From: Puccinia triticina
Lineage: Eukaryota > Basidiomycota > Pucciniomycetes > Pucciniales > Pucciniaceae
Assembly (NCBI RefSeq): GCF_026914185.1
Contig: NC_070566.1
Coordinates: 5,332,001-5,396,000 of the forward strand
Length of the DNA stretch: 64,000 nucleotides
Reading direction: 5' to 3'
The notes under the pieces were generated by a model. The model was not told where the DNA came from. It searched no databases and saw only the letters and a list, made by a program, of their open reading frames with translations. Positions 40,866-52,534 of the stretch are shown here, piece after piece. A program made the translations under genes and the position numbers. How positions within the stretch are numbered: position 1 is the first letter of the stretch; the number at the start of each line of letters is the position of its first letter.

Positions 40866-42146
40866 ACCAATTGGTCTTTGATCCAACTAGTATCTGCAAT
40901 GTCACACTGATCGAGAGGAGTAGAAACAAGTGAACTTGTTAAACCACATTATCAGCGGCAGCAGAGCCGTTTTCAAAGGGAGGGTTGAATTGTGCCAGTA
41001 GAACAAGCTTGGGGACTTAGTGAGATGTGTGGAATGGTGATGACAATACCCATGATGTGCCTACGGCAGAGGAAACTATGTCTACTCCGCAGGACAGAGC
41101 CGCAGCCAAGGGTCAGTTAATTTTTATTCCCTCTGCCTGCAGAGACTTCTCATCTGAATTTCAGATGAGAGTGCCTTTACCAACAAGGATCTGCTCCAAT
41201 CAATGGCCAGATCGCTCCGAGGTACAATCATCCCAAATATTGGATCACACCACCAGCCCTGAATGGGAAATCCAACAAGTGACTGCTAAGGTTGTCACCG
41301 CTCAGCTCTGCTACAAACTGTACAAGCATTGCAGCTACTCTGTCCCAACAAATTAAAATGGCGTTCATTGTTTATTTTTCTGATTCCAGGGCCCAATAAA
41401 TGTGTTTTTCTCATTGCAAAATCTACCATCATCAGCCATCTCTATCATTTGGTTATGATTTATCAATTAGCCATCTTTTTGATCCATTTATCATGATTAA
41501 TTGTTTTTTTTATAGGCACTCAGCTGCAAGAGCATTGGTGATTGCAATCAGTATAAGTTTGAGGAAAGATTGAAGGTCTAGTCCATCAAGAGATGGCAAC
41601 AATACCAGGAGACACTCAGCCTGTTGGATAAAATTGCAACAAATCAGACAATTGCTGTCAAATGAGCAACCAAGGTAAATTGTGTACAGGGCTAAGAAAA
41701 CTGGTCGAAAAAAACGATATAGACTGGGTTATAGGTCTGTCCTACATATTAGTGCATTGAGCAATCATAAGTGGTTAAGAAATCCTGACTGTGCATACAT
41801 GGGCAGTATAAGCTAGTGAATTTGTTCAAAAACTGGGGTAAAATGAGGCTATATGGTGAAGAAGGAAACAAAATTGCGGACAGTGCAGGCAAATCAGGTG
41901 GTTTGCCCACTGGGGTAAAAATATGGCTACATGTATAGTAAAGAAGAAGACTGCAGGTTAGATCAACAAGAGAATATGCAGCTGCCTATTGAGAGGCTAA
42001 GAATTGCTCAAACTTGCAGAAATTGTTGCGTAATAATAATGTAAGTTGTGTTTTTTAGCACAGGAAAGTGTATGGAAATTGAGTTTGGGTGGAGGTGAGT
42101 GGATGGATGGACACTCCTTCTTGTTTGTTTATCTATGGTCAAAAAG
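40866..42146. other. No supported gene
   Basis: A 109-codon plus frame (41027-41356) has no recognisable motif and no compositional support. The rest consists of short frames. Confidence 0.45.
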
Positions 42147-42223
42147 TGTTGAGTTCATTACTCAGGTTTTCTCATGTTTTCTATGCTTCTCCCATGTTTC
42201 TCATCTCTCACATACATGTCACA
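42147..42223 (+). repeat. Copia-B 5' LTR remnant (77 bp)
   Basis: TGTTGAGTTCATTACTCAGG ... ACATACATGTCACA matches the first 77 bases of the 3' LTR at 46299. The two sequences diverge after GTCACA. Either the LTR is only 77 bp long or the 5' copy has lost its second half; the tail features at 46420-46592 favour loss. Confidence 0.7.
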
Positions 42224-42299
42224 GCAATCTCTCTTGCACCCATCAAGACTCAACAACCGGGGGCCACGTGTATCGAATCCACAATCTGGGAAATGCTTG

Positions 42300-42970
42300 A
42301 ATGGACAGCAACAATATCAACACCCACATTGAGACCTTGACAAAATTCTACAAGCGTCTGAACTCTCTCGTTACACGCAAAAAACCTCTTACACCAGGGG
42401 ATGTACACAACACCACCCTGCTCAGCTCAATCCCCTCCCACTGCCTCCACGGCGTGTCCAGCCTAATAAATTAACATGGGGTTAAGACTGAGACAATTGT
42501 AGCCGCTCTCAAGAATGAAGCGATTTGTTGCAAGTCTCAAGGAGAGATTATCTCCGTCTCTTTTATCAAAATCAACCAAGGAGAGATTATCTCCATCTCT
42601 TCTATCAAAGTCAGCTTGCCCAAGCCTACTCCCTCTACTAACAATCAAAAGGGCCCCTGACCCAAATCCTCAAAGAAGACCTGTTGCTGCCCCCTATGCA
42701 ACAGCAATTCCCACAACCTTAACTTGTGCAACAGCACACAAAAACTCATCCGTGAACATAAAGCCGCTCAGAAGGCTTGTTGGGAGGCAAGCCAACAGGA
42801 AAACCCTCCTTCCAACCAACCAGCAGCTTGAGCAGGCAGAACCTTGGTTGGCAGTCTTGGGCAATTGTCTCCCAAATATGAAGAAGACAAGTGCTCAGAC
42901 TATTTGGGTTCCAAGCTTGAAGTTACGGCTGGCAACGCGGACACCTTGTTGTCTATTACTCCAATCTTCC
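42300..42970 (+). pseudogene. Copia-B gag remnants
   Basis: Around 42300-42470 a frame reads MDSNNINTHIETLTKFYKRL followed by TPGDVHNTTLLSSIPSHC, typical of a copia Gag that ends in a cleavable linker. Then comes a duplicated ~48-bp block (GGAGAGATTATCTCC at 42540 and 42586). A Cys/Asn-rich stretch near 42690-42730 may be the zinc knuckle. Several frame changes. Confidence 0.5.
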
Positions 42971-42999
42971 ATGAGGGGGGGACGCAAACATTGACTCCG

Positions 43000-43322
43000 G
43001 GTGTTCCATGTCCATGACACCGGATGGATTGGCTCTCATTGACCTCAAAGCGGATTGTACGCCAGTCTGCCTAGCGGACCATTCTGTTGTCAAAGCCACA
43101 CGCCGAGGCCTTGCTTGGCTCCCCATTGAAGGCAGCCCACCCACTAAGACCCTGGCCATACGTGCACTCCACAAACCTGGTTGCCAGACTCTGCAACACC
43201 GGGGTAATAGTGGTCTTCTCCAAAGGCTCCTGCGACTTTTACAACTTGACCAACATCTCCGTCAAGGAAGATACCATTGGCCAAGGATATAGGCAGGGAA
43301 ACCTGTACTATCTTCCTTCCTA
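43000..43322 (+). pseudogene. Copia-B aspartic protease remnant
   Basis: The frame SMTPDGLALIDLKADCTPVC followed by LADHSVVKATRRG matches the region following the D-S/T-G active site of copia proteases, with DSGCS-like sequence immediately before it. A frameshift leads into VIVVFSKGSCDFY and GQGYRQGNLYYLPS, the pre-integrase region. Confidence 0.6.
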
Positions 43323-43379
43323 GCCTGTTAGCTCCTCTTCATCTCTTACTCTTGCCCCCCCTTATCTTTGACCGCTCTC

Positions 43380-44040
43380 TTCTGGGATTCCACAACCGAT
43401 TCTCACATATCAGTCCAAAACCACTCAAACTATTGCTAAAAATGAACAGTATTACATCCTCAGCCATGAACAAAACAGATTTCCAACAATGCCCAACCTG
43501 TGTTCAAGCAAAGATGCCTTGGAAGGCCTTCAAATCCCGCTCCTCCCACCGCGCAACATCTCCTGGTCAACTCATCCACTCAGATGTGGAATCTTACAAG
43601 GTAAAATCACACAAGGGGTACTCCTATTTCATCAGTTTTGTAGAACATAAGATCCTGGTGCTGAACTTGAATAATAGTGGAGAGTATATATCAACTGAGT
43701 TCTTGTCTTACCTTTCCTCTGCAGGAATCAGACACAAGCCCAGACCTCCACATTCTCCAGAGTTGAACGAAGTGGCGGAAAGGACAAACCAAACTATCAG
43801 CCATCTTATCCAATCTGCTCATCAGCTTGCATACACCAAAATCCTTTTGGACAGACACTCTTCAACATGCACTTTTTGTGTATAACTCTTTTCCCTGCAA
43901 CACACCGGCTGGGTTCAAATCACCCAACTCAATCCTTGACCTATCCTCAATCAACTTCTCTGACCTTCACCCCTTTGGCTGTCTTGTCTGGTACAGAAGC
44001 TCGACCAAAAAAGGCCAGGCTTCCTTCCTTCTATTTTAAC
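43380..44040 (+). pseudogene. Copia-B integrase, internally deleted
   Basis: The zinc finger HNRFSH ... CPTCVQAK is followed by LIHSDVESYKVKSHKGYSYF (first Asp), then directly by LNNSGEYISTEFLSYL, where the second catalytic Asp is expected and Asn is present, and by ELNEVAERTNQTISHL with the Glu. About 40 residues between the two Asp regions are missing compared with complete copia integrases. The C-terminal LHPFGCLVWYR motif follows after a frameshift at about 43880. Confidence 0.7.
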
Positions 44041-44640
44041 TATTGGAAGGCAACAGATATCAAGTCTGGGACCTGTAAAACCGGTCTGTTTTTAAGTCAC
44101 AAGATGTCATTTTCAACAATGACACATTTCCGTATGGCTCTAAACTCACACCTTCACCTCCTGCCTTATCAGCTGAATTATCTTGGCCAATAATTACCTT
44201 ATTACCCCCCAACAGCAAAGGGAAGCATGCTAATTCCCCACTCTCTGTTGACACCAATACCCCTCCTCCCATGTCTTTGACTGGCTTACCCCCCAGCCAA
44301 TCCCCTTCCCCTCATCCTCCTCTGATCCACCTCAACCACTCCCTTCCCCTCAGCCCCAACCAAGTCCCTCCCTACCGCCACTCTGTGAACCATCTCCCCC
44401 ACCCCATCAACCATCTCCACAACAACGTTCTTCCCCCCTCTTTCCCCACGTTCTCCTTCTTCTCCTCCCCACATGCTAACTCCTGAAAAAAATACCCCCC
44501 TCCATGTCTGCATTAATCTTGCCCCCCCTTCCCCCAAACCAGCTTTTCCGCCTCCTTGCCAATCAAACCGCAAACGCAAAGCCCCTGAGCACTACAAAAA
44601 CTGGGCTAAGAATGCGACTGAGGACTCAGACATTCACCTC
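44040..44640 (+). other. Copia-B linker between integrase and RT
   Basis: Pro/Ser/His-rich in all plus frames, as expected for the variable linker of copia polyproteins. It contains C-rich runs (44270-44560). No catalytic motif. Confidence 0.45.
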
Positions 44641-44659
44641 AAAAATGTGGAGGCAGCTC

Positions 44660-45480
44660 CTTGAATCCCCAAATAAGCATTGTTGGCTCCAAGTGGCCAA
44701 GGAGAAATTTGCTTTTCTACTTGGCATGCAAACTTGGAAGTTGCTGCAAAAAGAAAGATAATCAAATTGAAGTGGGTTTTCAAGGTAAAACACCGGACGG
44801 ATTGGAGTATTCAAAAGCTAAACGCTCATCTGGTTGCAATGGGCTACTCCCAAGTTCAAGGCCTTGACTACAATGAGGCATTTTCTCCTACTCTGCGTCT
44901 GGAGACCTTACGCCTGATTATCAGTCTTCTGGGCTGTTGCAGTTGGAAACACCGCCAGGTTGACTTTAAAACCTCTTTTCTAAACAGTCACCTAGATACC
45001 CCAGTATACATGGACCAACCTCCAGGATTTGAAGATCCTCTGCATCCAGATTGGGTGTGCCAGGTGAGTCAATTCTTATACAGTCTAGAACAGTCACCAT
45101 ATCAATAGAACATTGAGCTTCATAAGGCCTTATTGGAAATCAGTTGGTCCAACTCCACCTACGACCCAACCTTATGCTACAAGATTCCCTCTGGAAAACT
45201 TGTTTGCGCGCTAACCACCCACATAGATAATCTTGCAATTGTGGGCAAGCTGGCTAGCAACTCCATCATTGATTCAATTGGTTGCTGCTTCCAGATTGGT
45301 GCCAATGAGGAACTCAATCATTCCCTCTCTCTAAAAATCACATGGAACTTGGAAGACAAGCATGTCTTCCTGAACCAATCTCATTACATATCCAAACTCT
45401 GCGCACATTTCTTAGACAACCAGAATGTGTTGGTTCCCACCTCAACAAACTCCTCATTCAAAATTCTTGGTTGTTGACTC
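44660..45480 (+). pseudogene. Copia-B reverse transcriptase, broken
   Basis: Readable blocks: IKLKWVFKVKHR, AHLVAMGYSQVQGLDYNEAF, SPTLRLETLRLIISLL, RQVDFKTSFLNSHLDTPVYM and DQPPGFEDP, all conserved RT entry motifs. Where the YVDD box should be, the frame gives ALTTHIDNLAIVG, so the second Asp is Asn and Tyr is His. Stops at about 45106 and 45477. It is a dead enzyme. Confidence 0.75.
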
Positions 45481-45669
45481 CCCTTGAACCCCACCTTCTC
45501 GCGGTCCCTACCTGCAACTCATAGATAGGATCACTCCTGTGGGTATCTCAGTGCACCAGGTCGGACATTGCATTCACAGTCAACTGTCTCTCTCAACATC
45601 TTTGGGATCTGTCTGCAGCCCATTGGCAAGCGGGACTCCTAATCCTCAACTATCTCAGAACAACAAAGA

Positions 45670-46160
45670 ACTTGAAACTTTGTCTTGGCAGAAATCTCAC
45701 GTGCTCTGGTTTCTCAAACTCTGACTGGGCCAAAGACCAAGATGACAGGAGATACACATCAGCCTACACCTACTGCATCGGAGACAGTGCAATCTCCTGG
45801 AAGTCCCGCAAACAAGCCACCGTGTCACTATTGAGCACAGAAGCCAAGTATAGAGCCCTCTCTGACTCCTGCAAGGAAGGGATGTGGCTTCGCCATCTGC
45901 TGGCAGAGCTCTGTCTTTGCCCAGACACTGCAATTCCTCTTCACATTGATAATGAAGGAGTGAAATAGCTTGCCATGAATCCCAAACACCACATCTGTAC
46001 AAAACACATCCACGCCAGGTACCATTTCATACGTGAATCAAGACTCCAAAATCTCTATTCTTCACGTCTTGACAAAAGTCATGCTTGCAGATATGCTCAC
46101 CAAAACCGTTACCCTGTGTCTCCCTAGAAAAACACCGTCATGTGTTTGGCATTGTTGAGT
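45670..46160 (+). pseudogene. Copia-B RNase H
   Basis: SDWAKDQDDRRYTSAYTYC, AISWKSRKQATVSLLSTEAK, YRALSDSCKEGMWLRHLLAE and IPLHIDNEGVK match the copia RNase H. A stop follows GVK at 45966. The remaining conserved HIHARYHFIRE and ADMLTK-like blocks lie in other frames up to about 46160. Confidence 0.75.
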
Positions 46161-46298
46161 GACTCTTCCCCATATCCACTTCTCCTTCAAATTTCCTCTT
46201 CCCCAGTTTTTTCCTCTTTAAATCTCCTATCTCCTAACTATTTTTGTTGCTGTTTTTTCCTTTTGTCTTCTTCTTTCCATGATATCAACAAGGGAGGG

Positions 46299-46474
46299 TG
46301 TTGAATTCATTACTCAGGTTTTGTCATGTTTTTGATACTTCTCCCATGTTTCTCATCTCTCACATACATGTCACAGGTTGTATGTAGTCTATCTGAGGCA
46401 GCAGGTGTGGAAGGACCCTTTCCCCATCCTTCCACAATCCTCAAACACCACCCATACCGTGCCTACTGTCCTCA
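46299..46474 (+). repeat. Copia-B 3' LTR
   Basis: Starts TGTTGAATTCATTACTCAGG after the polypurine tract. The match to the 5' remnant ends at 46375. The natural end is probably GTGCCTACTGTCCTCA at 46474, because it ends in CA and is followed by GGTCAGTTTCTC, the arrangement seen in the other LTRs of this window. Confidence 0.6.
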
Positions 46475-46542
46475 GGTCAGTTTCTCATTTTCTCTTTTCT
46501 TCTTTTCTTTTTTTTGTATTCATCTCATTTTGATCTGAAATT

Positions 46543-46592
46543 CATCCTTTCACAATCTTGAACAACGCCCGTACCGTGCCTGCTGTCCTCAG
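46543..46592 (+). repeat. Repeated tail of the Copia-B LTR
   Basis: CATCCTTTCACAATCTTGAA followed by CGTACCGTGCCTGCTGTCCT repeats 46426-46475 about 117 bp downstream. Between the copies lies GTCAGTTTCTC and a long pyrimidine run. This copy ends in CTCAG. Confidence 0.75.
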
Positions 46593-46599
46593 ACCTGTT

Positions 46600-47740
46600 T
46601 GTCTCACCAAAAAGTCAGTTTAGTTAGCAAGCAATCCACATTTGTTATGACTGGTTGAACAACTCACAATAGCGCAGGCCCATCTTTAGGTGACACCTGC
46701 AGTCAAAAGAATGTATTGGGCCGGTTTAGATGGGTTGATGAAGACGGAAAGCTTTGTTTTGTATTTGACATTTGGGTGGTGGGTTGACCATATATTGTTC
46801 TGCACAACATTTAGTGCATTGAAGTTGCCGGCAGACTTGCTTTGAGGTGGAAGGAGTGAGACTGGCAAGGGTTGGATTGATTAGCATTTATTGCCGCCCG
46901 CTGAGTCAACATGTGCGTTTTGATTTAGAATGAAGCCCAAGCTTGTTCCTGTATGGTCACCGGATTCACATTTGAGACATGTAGCAAAGAGATTATGCAG
47001 TTCCTGCTGAGATCAAGGATGTATCACGTCCACATATTATAGCTGTTCTTTTTCATTAATATTATGATTTGCTTGCTTTGAACACTTGAGGGTAGTCTTC
47101 AGATCAATACTAATGTTCCAGTCCAGCGTAGAGCTCAAAGTGATAGCTTGACAAATCAGATCACCAGCTCCTACAAAGTGTTTGCTGCATTCAGTCGCCA
47201 CAAGCTCTTGGAAAGCTTGAAAGTCAATTTTTCCGGCCTCAAACAGGATTTTGGTGGTTTTTCAAGATTTGGCCGCCTTATATGCACCTTTTGTATCTCC
47301 CGACTTGAGATATTGGATTTTATAAGTGGTTTTGCAGCAAATCATCTGCGGCTGCATGCAAAAAATCAAACAAGGAAACTTCAACTTTTGTTTCCTCTGT
47401 TGAATAATCAGACAGAAATCCAGACTCACTGGCATAACAGCTGGTTCAGATCCAATGCCGCGTATTTGATAAAGCTCACTAGGACTGAAGTAGGCGGGGG
47501 AAGGTTTTCCCTGCCAAAATGTGCATCAGTGAGCTCTTGATTCTCCTTGGTAATGGTGGCTGTGGGATTGCAGGAAAGGTTGGGCCAGAATGCTGTCAAG
47601 AGGCTGATGGGTGCACAATCACCATCATGCCAGGAGATGCCGGTGGTGACCATTGATGCCATTGTTGATGTCATCATGGCAATAAGACAAAAAAACCCAA
47701 CTATAAATTGAAAATCAAACGGTGAAAATGCAGGATTTTT
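46600..47740. other. No supported gene
   Basis: Frames at 47148-47540 (+) and 47426-47767 (-) overlap and neither has a recognisable motif. Confidence 0.45.
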
Positions 47741-48304
47741 GAAGGAAAATCCTGCAGATCCATCCAAGGATTTCTAGACAATAGTTTTCATCATCATAAT
47801 CAAAAGATCCTCCATTATCATACATGTCATAATCATCCTCATAGTTGAATTTTTGATCTTCAAAATTCTCAACTTGATCATCATTGTAATGTTTGAGATC
47901 TCCACTAGTGTAGATGTTGAGATCTGAATTGAAGTGATTGTCATAGTTGCTATCAGGGTTGTAGATGTAGTTGGTATTTTCATACTGGTTGTTTTCAGAG
48001 CTGGGTTAATGATAGCATTCTGGGAGGTCATCTTCAGGGAGCAGGGAAGGTGGATGCTGATGAGGGAAGGAAGGTATGGGATTGGGGTGCTGTTCATCCA
48101 GGTGGTGGTCATCAAGGTGTTGATTGTGCAGGTGGGGGGTTGTGTATTTGAAGTCGCGGATACTGGGTAATCATTTGCCTTGTAGTATTGTCTTCAGAGG
48201 TGCTGTCACTATCTCTCAGATTGTTGAGTGGATCCAGACCAAATGATCTGTAGGTGTACGGCCTTGGGTTGATCTTGATAGTGAATCTTCATTTTTGTGG
48301 TCAG

Positions 48305-48551
48305 CACTGCAAAAAAAACTGTGTCAACTGTGAGCAGTTGACATGTGGTAACTCTGAGGAAGCTTGTGGTGTTACACCAGCCTTAATCAAGGTTTGACTC
48401 AACCCAAGCTTTAATGCACAGTTACTGTGCACCTTGCACAGTGACTGTGCCAACAAAGACACTTGTGCATTCAGGTGGAGTTACAATGGCAGCTTCGCTT
48501 GATTATCCTGCATGTCAACTGAAAGCAGTTGACCAAGTTTTTTTTGCAGTG
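48305..48551. mobile_element. 247-bp CACTG...CAGTG MITE with CAG target duplication
   Basis: Terminal inverted repeats of about 41 bases begin CACTGCAAAAAAAACT on both sides and continue with GTCAACTG and CAGTTGACATG. The flanks are CAG (48302-48304) and CAG (48552-48554). CACT ends plus a 3-bp duplication fit the CACTA/EnSpm superfamily, as a non-autonomous derivative. The interior holds two tandem dyads, GCACAGTTACTGTGC and GCACAGTGACTGTGC (48419-48452). Confidence 0.8.
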
Positions 48552-48782
48552 CAGGGGCGGTGAAAGTAATGGAAGTCTAGGAGTGGTGAGACCAACATCA
48601 GAAAAATTGGATTTGCTGTTTGTGTTGTTCTCATCATGGTGGCTGTAGCAGGAAGTAGCCTCAGGATCTGAGACCGTTGTCAGTGTTAAGATTGGTTGGA
48701 CATGATTTGAATCAATAACAAAATTAGATCCAGGGTCATCTTTGCTTTCATTGTGGTGAGAATGGGGTGGATCCACTTTCAA

Positions 48783-49045
48783 TTTTTTTTTTTTTTTTTT
48801 TTTACAGATTCTTCTTTTGCTCCTGCGCAAAGCGCAGGAGCTGAAAAGAATTTTTAGGAGGAAATTTGCCCCTCTCCCCCAAGGAAGAGTTCCAAAAACA
48901 GACTACAGGAAAACCCACCTCAGGGCAGGAAAGCTGCATCCCAGGGTTGCCCCCAGTATCTGCCACACTGCCGGATTCTTACCTGGTAAAACCCCCTCCG
49001 TCATCCCGCTTCAGAAAGGAAGTGAGATCCTGGCATACTGTTAGG
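48783..49045 (-). mobile_element. Poly(A)-tailed insertion, possibly SINE-like
   Basis: Read on the minus strand, about 240 bp ending in a perfect hairpin (GCTCCTGCGC, loop, GCGCAGGAGC; 48819-48841) and a 21-nt A run. It lies within the decayed ORF. No clear polymerase III A and B boxes or target duplication were identified, so the SINE interpretation is tentative. Confidence 0.3.
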
Positions 49046-49759
49046 CCTGGCCCTATTTATGATGGATGCATAGGATAACAGCATTCAGGACCTAGTCCAA
49101 CCTCTAACTTGGACTGATCATCCACATCTGGCTGATCTTGAAACTCTGATGACAGCTCAGAATCAATCAAACAGTGAATGTCAGTGGTGGTTGTGCTCCC
49201 ATTATAGTCAGTGACAAGACTTTCATCTCACATTTCCTCTGGCAATTGATTGTTGTGTTTGTGAGGAGACTTAAAAGCTAGATGTGGATCCTTTGGCAGG
49301 ATTGGGCCTTTGTTCCTTGAGAAACTTGCATTGGTCATGGACAATACAAGGCAGCCAACAATTAAAAAAAGGACAAGCTGTCTCAAATCTTTGTGTGCCA
49401 TTGGGCTGACATTGGTTCACCAAGGGAGCAGACAACGGGGTCAGAAAAGTATTTTGGGATTGGCAAGGATGGGTTTTTGAGCTTTTTTTTCTTCCAAGAT
49501 CGCAAACAGAGGGTTGATTGTTTCGACAATGGTTGCTGATGGAAACCGCTATGGAGAGGAAATCCAATCTGATTGAACAAAGGAGTGGGCCTATAGGGGA
49601 TTGGAGCTGATAAATCTCCAAGGGCATTCAAGTTGGCAAGGCATAGACAAATTTGACCATGAGCGCCGTACAGGTAAGGATCCATTCAGATTTTGAGGAA
49701 ATATTTGATAAGGTGGTTGAACTTCAAGGTGAATGATGTAAGGAAAAATAAAAAAATCT

Positions 49760-50700
49760 GGCCTGTTGCTTCAGGTTGGGAAAGAGGATGATGAAAAACT
49801 GGGATTCTACGTTGGTAGAAAAGGTTTTCTTTAGCAAAGATGAACTGGAATAGCAGGAGCAAGACACCTTAAGGGCTCATAATTTGTGAAGACCTTTGAT
49901 GATTGAGGGAAGCAAACATGGAAAAATGTTTTTTTATATACAGCTGCGTAGTAGTAGTTTTGTGTTGTGAGTTTTCCAAGGAACCAACTATGTACCCAAG
50001 GACTGTCCTTACATCATCCCCTTGCTTCACGGGCCAGGAACTGAAGTGCTGGGGGTACCTTACAAAGCAAGCCTCTGAATAAGGTGGTGAACATTGTAAA
50101 ATTCCAGAATAGAAATTGGATGAAAAGAAGTAAAAAAAGGAAACAAAATATCCAATTTAAGCCAGGTGTAGCAACTGGCAATGTACATAGGTGATTGAGT
50201 GAAGCCAAAAAAATGAGAATGAATTGCAAGAAGGAAGACAAATGAAATGCATAACAAAATACTGTACAGCTGATGAGCTATCCATTGTTTTCTGCATCCT
50301 CAATGCTGTCATCCCCCATCTCTTCATCTTCTTTGTATTCATCCATCAAGGTATAAGGAAACCTTTCTTGCTGTCTTGTTTGGATTGGAAAATGAGGGAT
50401 GAGGGTTAGTATTGAGATGTTGAGGGTGTGTGTGTGAATTATTTGGATCAAGAGTTCAGATGAGGAGAGAGGTGTTATAGTCAAGAAACAAAATGAAGTC
50501 AGGATGAAATTGAGAGACAAAGTGTTGGTTTCAGAGTGTAGCACAAGACTATAAATTGTGCAGAAATGATGCTTCCAAGTCAGAGGGAGGAGGGAAATAG
50601 CCTTGAGGCCGGAAATAAGGAAAAAAGAACCCAAAAATAGGGGCTAGACTGCGAAAGCTCTGCAGTACAAGAGACTCATTGGTCACAGGGAAAAGGCGCA
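49760..50700. other. No supported gene
   Basis: Overlapping short frames on both strands (for example 50014-50257 and 50278-50634, minus) without motif support. AT-rich. Confidence 0.45.
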
Positions 50701-50724
50701 AAGGGCTTCTAGTTGTTCTCATAT

Positions 50725-51922
50725 CTAGTCTATCCAGGATATATGAGCTATTGTGAGTGGCAACAAGCTGTGTGACAGAAGGTGAAATGAATATGCATCA
50801 GGAAAGAAGGTAATGAGTGACAGGTATTGATGAGGAGAAAGAAGAGGGAGAGACCCGTGAGATTCCAACAGTGTGTAATATGGATTGGATGGTATTTGTG
50901 AGTCCTGAGATCTCCTCCTGTAGCCTAGGTATGGGCTCATCATCCAATCAATTTTACCATTGAGGTTAAGGAAATCTAGATTCTGATTTTCACTTTTCTC
51001 CTCAAGTTTCTGTGCAACCTTGCTGCCAACGTTGGATTTGCATGTTGCAGTGACCTGACGTTGCAGGCAAAGAAAAAACTGCTGGTTATCCAATAGATCT
51101 TATGAGGGTAGCAGCAAGGCCATTGCATGTGGTAGAGGTTGTCAGTTCTGATAATTGTTGTATATGTTTTTCCAAATCAAACATACATACACACACGCCC
51201 TGAGGCTCTGAATCTCATGTTTGAGCTCAGGATTGCTAGAATCACGGCTCACAATTTTTGAAGCTGTTGTATCCAGTGCATTTTGGACAAACTCTCTAAC
51301 CCTCATCTCAGGCCCATTCAATTGGCCATCCTCACTTCCAAGTTTCATATTACTCAAAGCCTCCACAACACCATCCACTCCAAGATTTTCTTAGAGTTCT
51401 GTCTACTCCCTTCTCAATCTTGCAAAACATCTTGTCAATTATCCTGCTGGCTTCTGCAATGCTTTTTGGTGCTTACTCACTTGGTTTTGGGTATGGGATT
51501 GCTTGATTGACCAGTAACCTACCTGGATTGTGCGGCTCATTCTGAACAGTTTGTTGTAGATCAATGTTCAATAATTTCTGCACCCACTTGTCCGGCTGCT
51601 CCGGCCCCTTTGAGGTTGAGATACTCTTGGAACCTGGATGGCTTGGCTGTTTACTGCAGATGTTGACAGAGGCGCTCCTTGGCGTACAGAGGCTGCTGGG
51701 CGGCTCGGGTCCCAAATCCTGTTGCCGCGGTTGCCTGATCAAGATCTTATGAATGCCTGCTTGAACTGTATGTGGGTCTGGAGGAGCTCCATTTGGGGGT
51801 TCCACCCGTGGCGGGCCACTGCCGCGGTTAAACTTGGCAGCTGGGACAAGGCTTGGTTTGGCAGATCTAGTGGAAGAAAAATGAGAGCTGGCGTTACTCT
51901 TGGCTTTCTTTGGGGTAGTCAT
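50725..51922 (-). pseudogene. Decayed gene of unknown function
   Basis: Starts MTTPKKAKSNASSHFSSTRS at 51922. The first frame (to 51473) is Pro/Ser/Lys-rich, ends with LLVNQAIPYPKPSE and meets a TAA. The same frame then continues APKSIAEASRIIDKMFCKIE, shifts near 51380 to GVVEALSNMKLGSEDGQLNG and ends near 51150. The frame 50725-51093 (NVGSKVAQKLEEKSENQNLD) may be a further part. An in-frame stop and a frameshift indicate decay. The Lys/Ser-rich start resembles loosely the minus-strand sequence near 63750-63850, so both may be gag-like proteins of one element family. No domain is recognised. Confidence 0.35.
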
Positions 51923-51929
51923 GACAAGA

Positions 51930-52350
51930 AATTATATAACTAAAGAGCTGTATGGTCAAGAGACCTCCTTTGAGTTCTGGTTAGTTCCTGCTTGGTTGAA
52001 CCTTGAGGAATCGATGAATTGCAACTGATATTGTCTATCATATCAACCTGTTAGCTGTAGGATGAGAGCGGCAAGGAAGAGGACAGAGAAATATGATTGC
52101 ACAATACATGGAATTCACCTTTGTCTTGATGTGCCTCTTTTGTGCTATGTAGCTTTTCCCTATCTACTAAACTTGGTTTTATAATGACACAAGAAATCTG
52201 TGTTGAGCTCCTCTATTTTCCCAATGGCCCATTGTAATTGGTGCCATTGGAGCATAAAATTAATTACAAGAAATTGTTAGAGTGGTTCATGCACTTATGC
52301 AAAACCCATAGTAGAATCATGTACTTACATCCCATGTACATAGATTCTCT
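51930..52350. other. No supported gene
   Basis: Short frames only; upstream flank of the unknown decayed gene and left flank of the solo LTR. Confidence 0.45.
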
Positions 52351-52355
52351 AACCT

Positions 52356-52507
52356 TGTTGGTGACAGGTCCAAACCTAGACCTGTCACCGCCGAGCCGGT
52401 ACAGTCCCAGCTCTCCCCGGTCCGAGCTCCTTTTTCTCTTTCCTCACCGAGATAGGAGTATCGGATTGACCCGTGGAGAGCTGACAGTCATCGGACTGTT
52501 CCGTGCA
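52356..52507 (+). repeat. Solo LTR, copia-like
   Basis: Begins TGTTGGTGACAGG, with a dyad GGTGACAGGT...ACCTGTCACC at 52359-52388, and ends CTGTTCCGTGCA. It is followed by GGTTGGTCCC. Its architecture (GGTACAG, TCCGAGCTCCTTTTTCTC, ACCGAG) resembles the Copia-A LTR (GGTACCGGCTCC, TCTCTC, ACCGAG) although the sequences differ. No partner LTR or internal coding region is nearby. Confidence 0.65.
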
Positions 52508-52534
52508 GGTTGGTCCCTATGCCAAGCAATTAAT

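Larger units (their letters stand above)
42147..46592 (+). mobile_element. Copia-B: decayed Ty1/copia element
   Basis: Plus-strand order gag, protease, integrase, RT, RNase H between two LTR-related segments, with the polypurine tract AAGGGAGGG directly before the 3' LTR. All domains are interrupted. It is more diverged than Copia-A and belongs to a different copia lineage, judging by the protein motifs. Confidence 0.75.
47740..49740 (-). pseudogene. Decayed hydrophilic ORF, unknown function
   Basis: On the minus strand, segments in different frames share a Ser/Asp/Asn/Pro-rich composition: from about 49720 (PYLYGAHGQICLCLANLNAL, LSAPIPYRPTPLFNQIGFPL), through DESLVTDYNGSTTTTDIHCL and SEFQDQPDVDDQ near 49130-49220, DSNHVQPILTLTTVSDPEAT near 48700, INPRPYTYRSFGLDPLNNLR near 48260, to an acidic YNPDSNYDNHFNSDLNIYTS region near 47930. 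It is interrupted by a MITE (48305-48551) and a poly(A)-tailed insertion (48783-49045). Joining these segments into one gene is inference. No domain is recognised; a gag-like or host secreted/regulatory protein cannot be distinguished. Confidence 0.3.

Noticed and set aside
42147..46375. Copia-B as an element with exceptionally short 77-bp LTRs
   Set aside because: The 3' copy appears to continue to a better LTR end at 46474 with the echo structure, so the 5' LTR is more likely truncated.
51379..51500. A 27-nt GTGAGT...TTGCAG intron in the unknown decayed gene
   Set aside because: Too short for a spliceosomal intron; an in-frame stop is the simpler reading.
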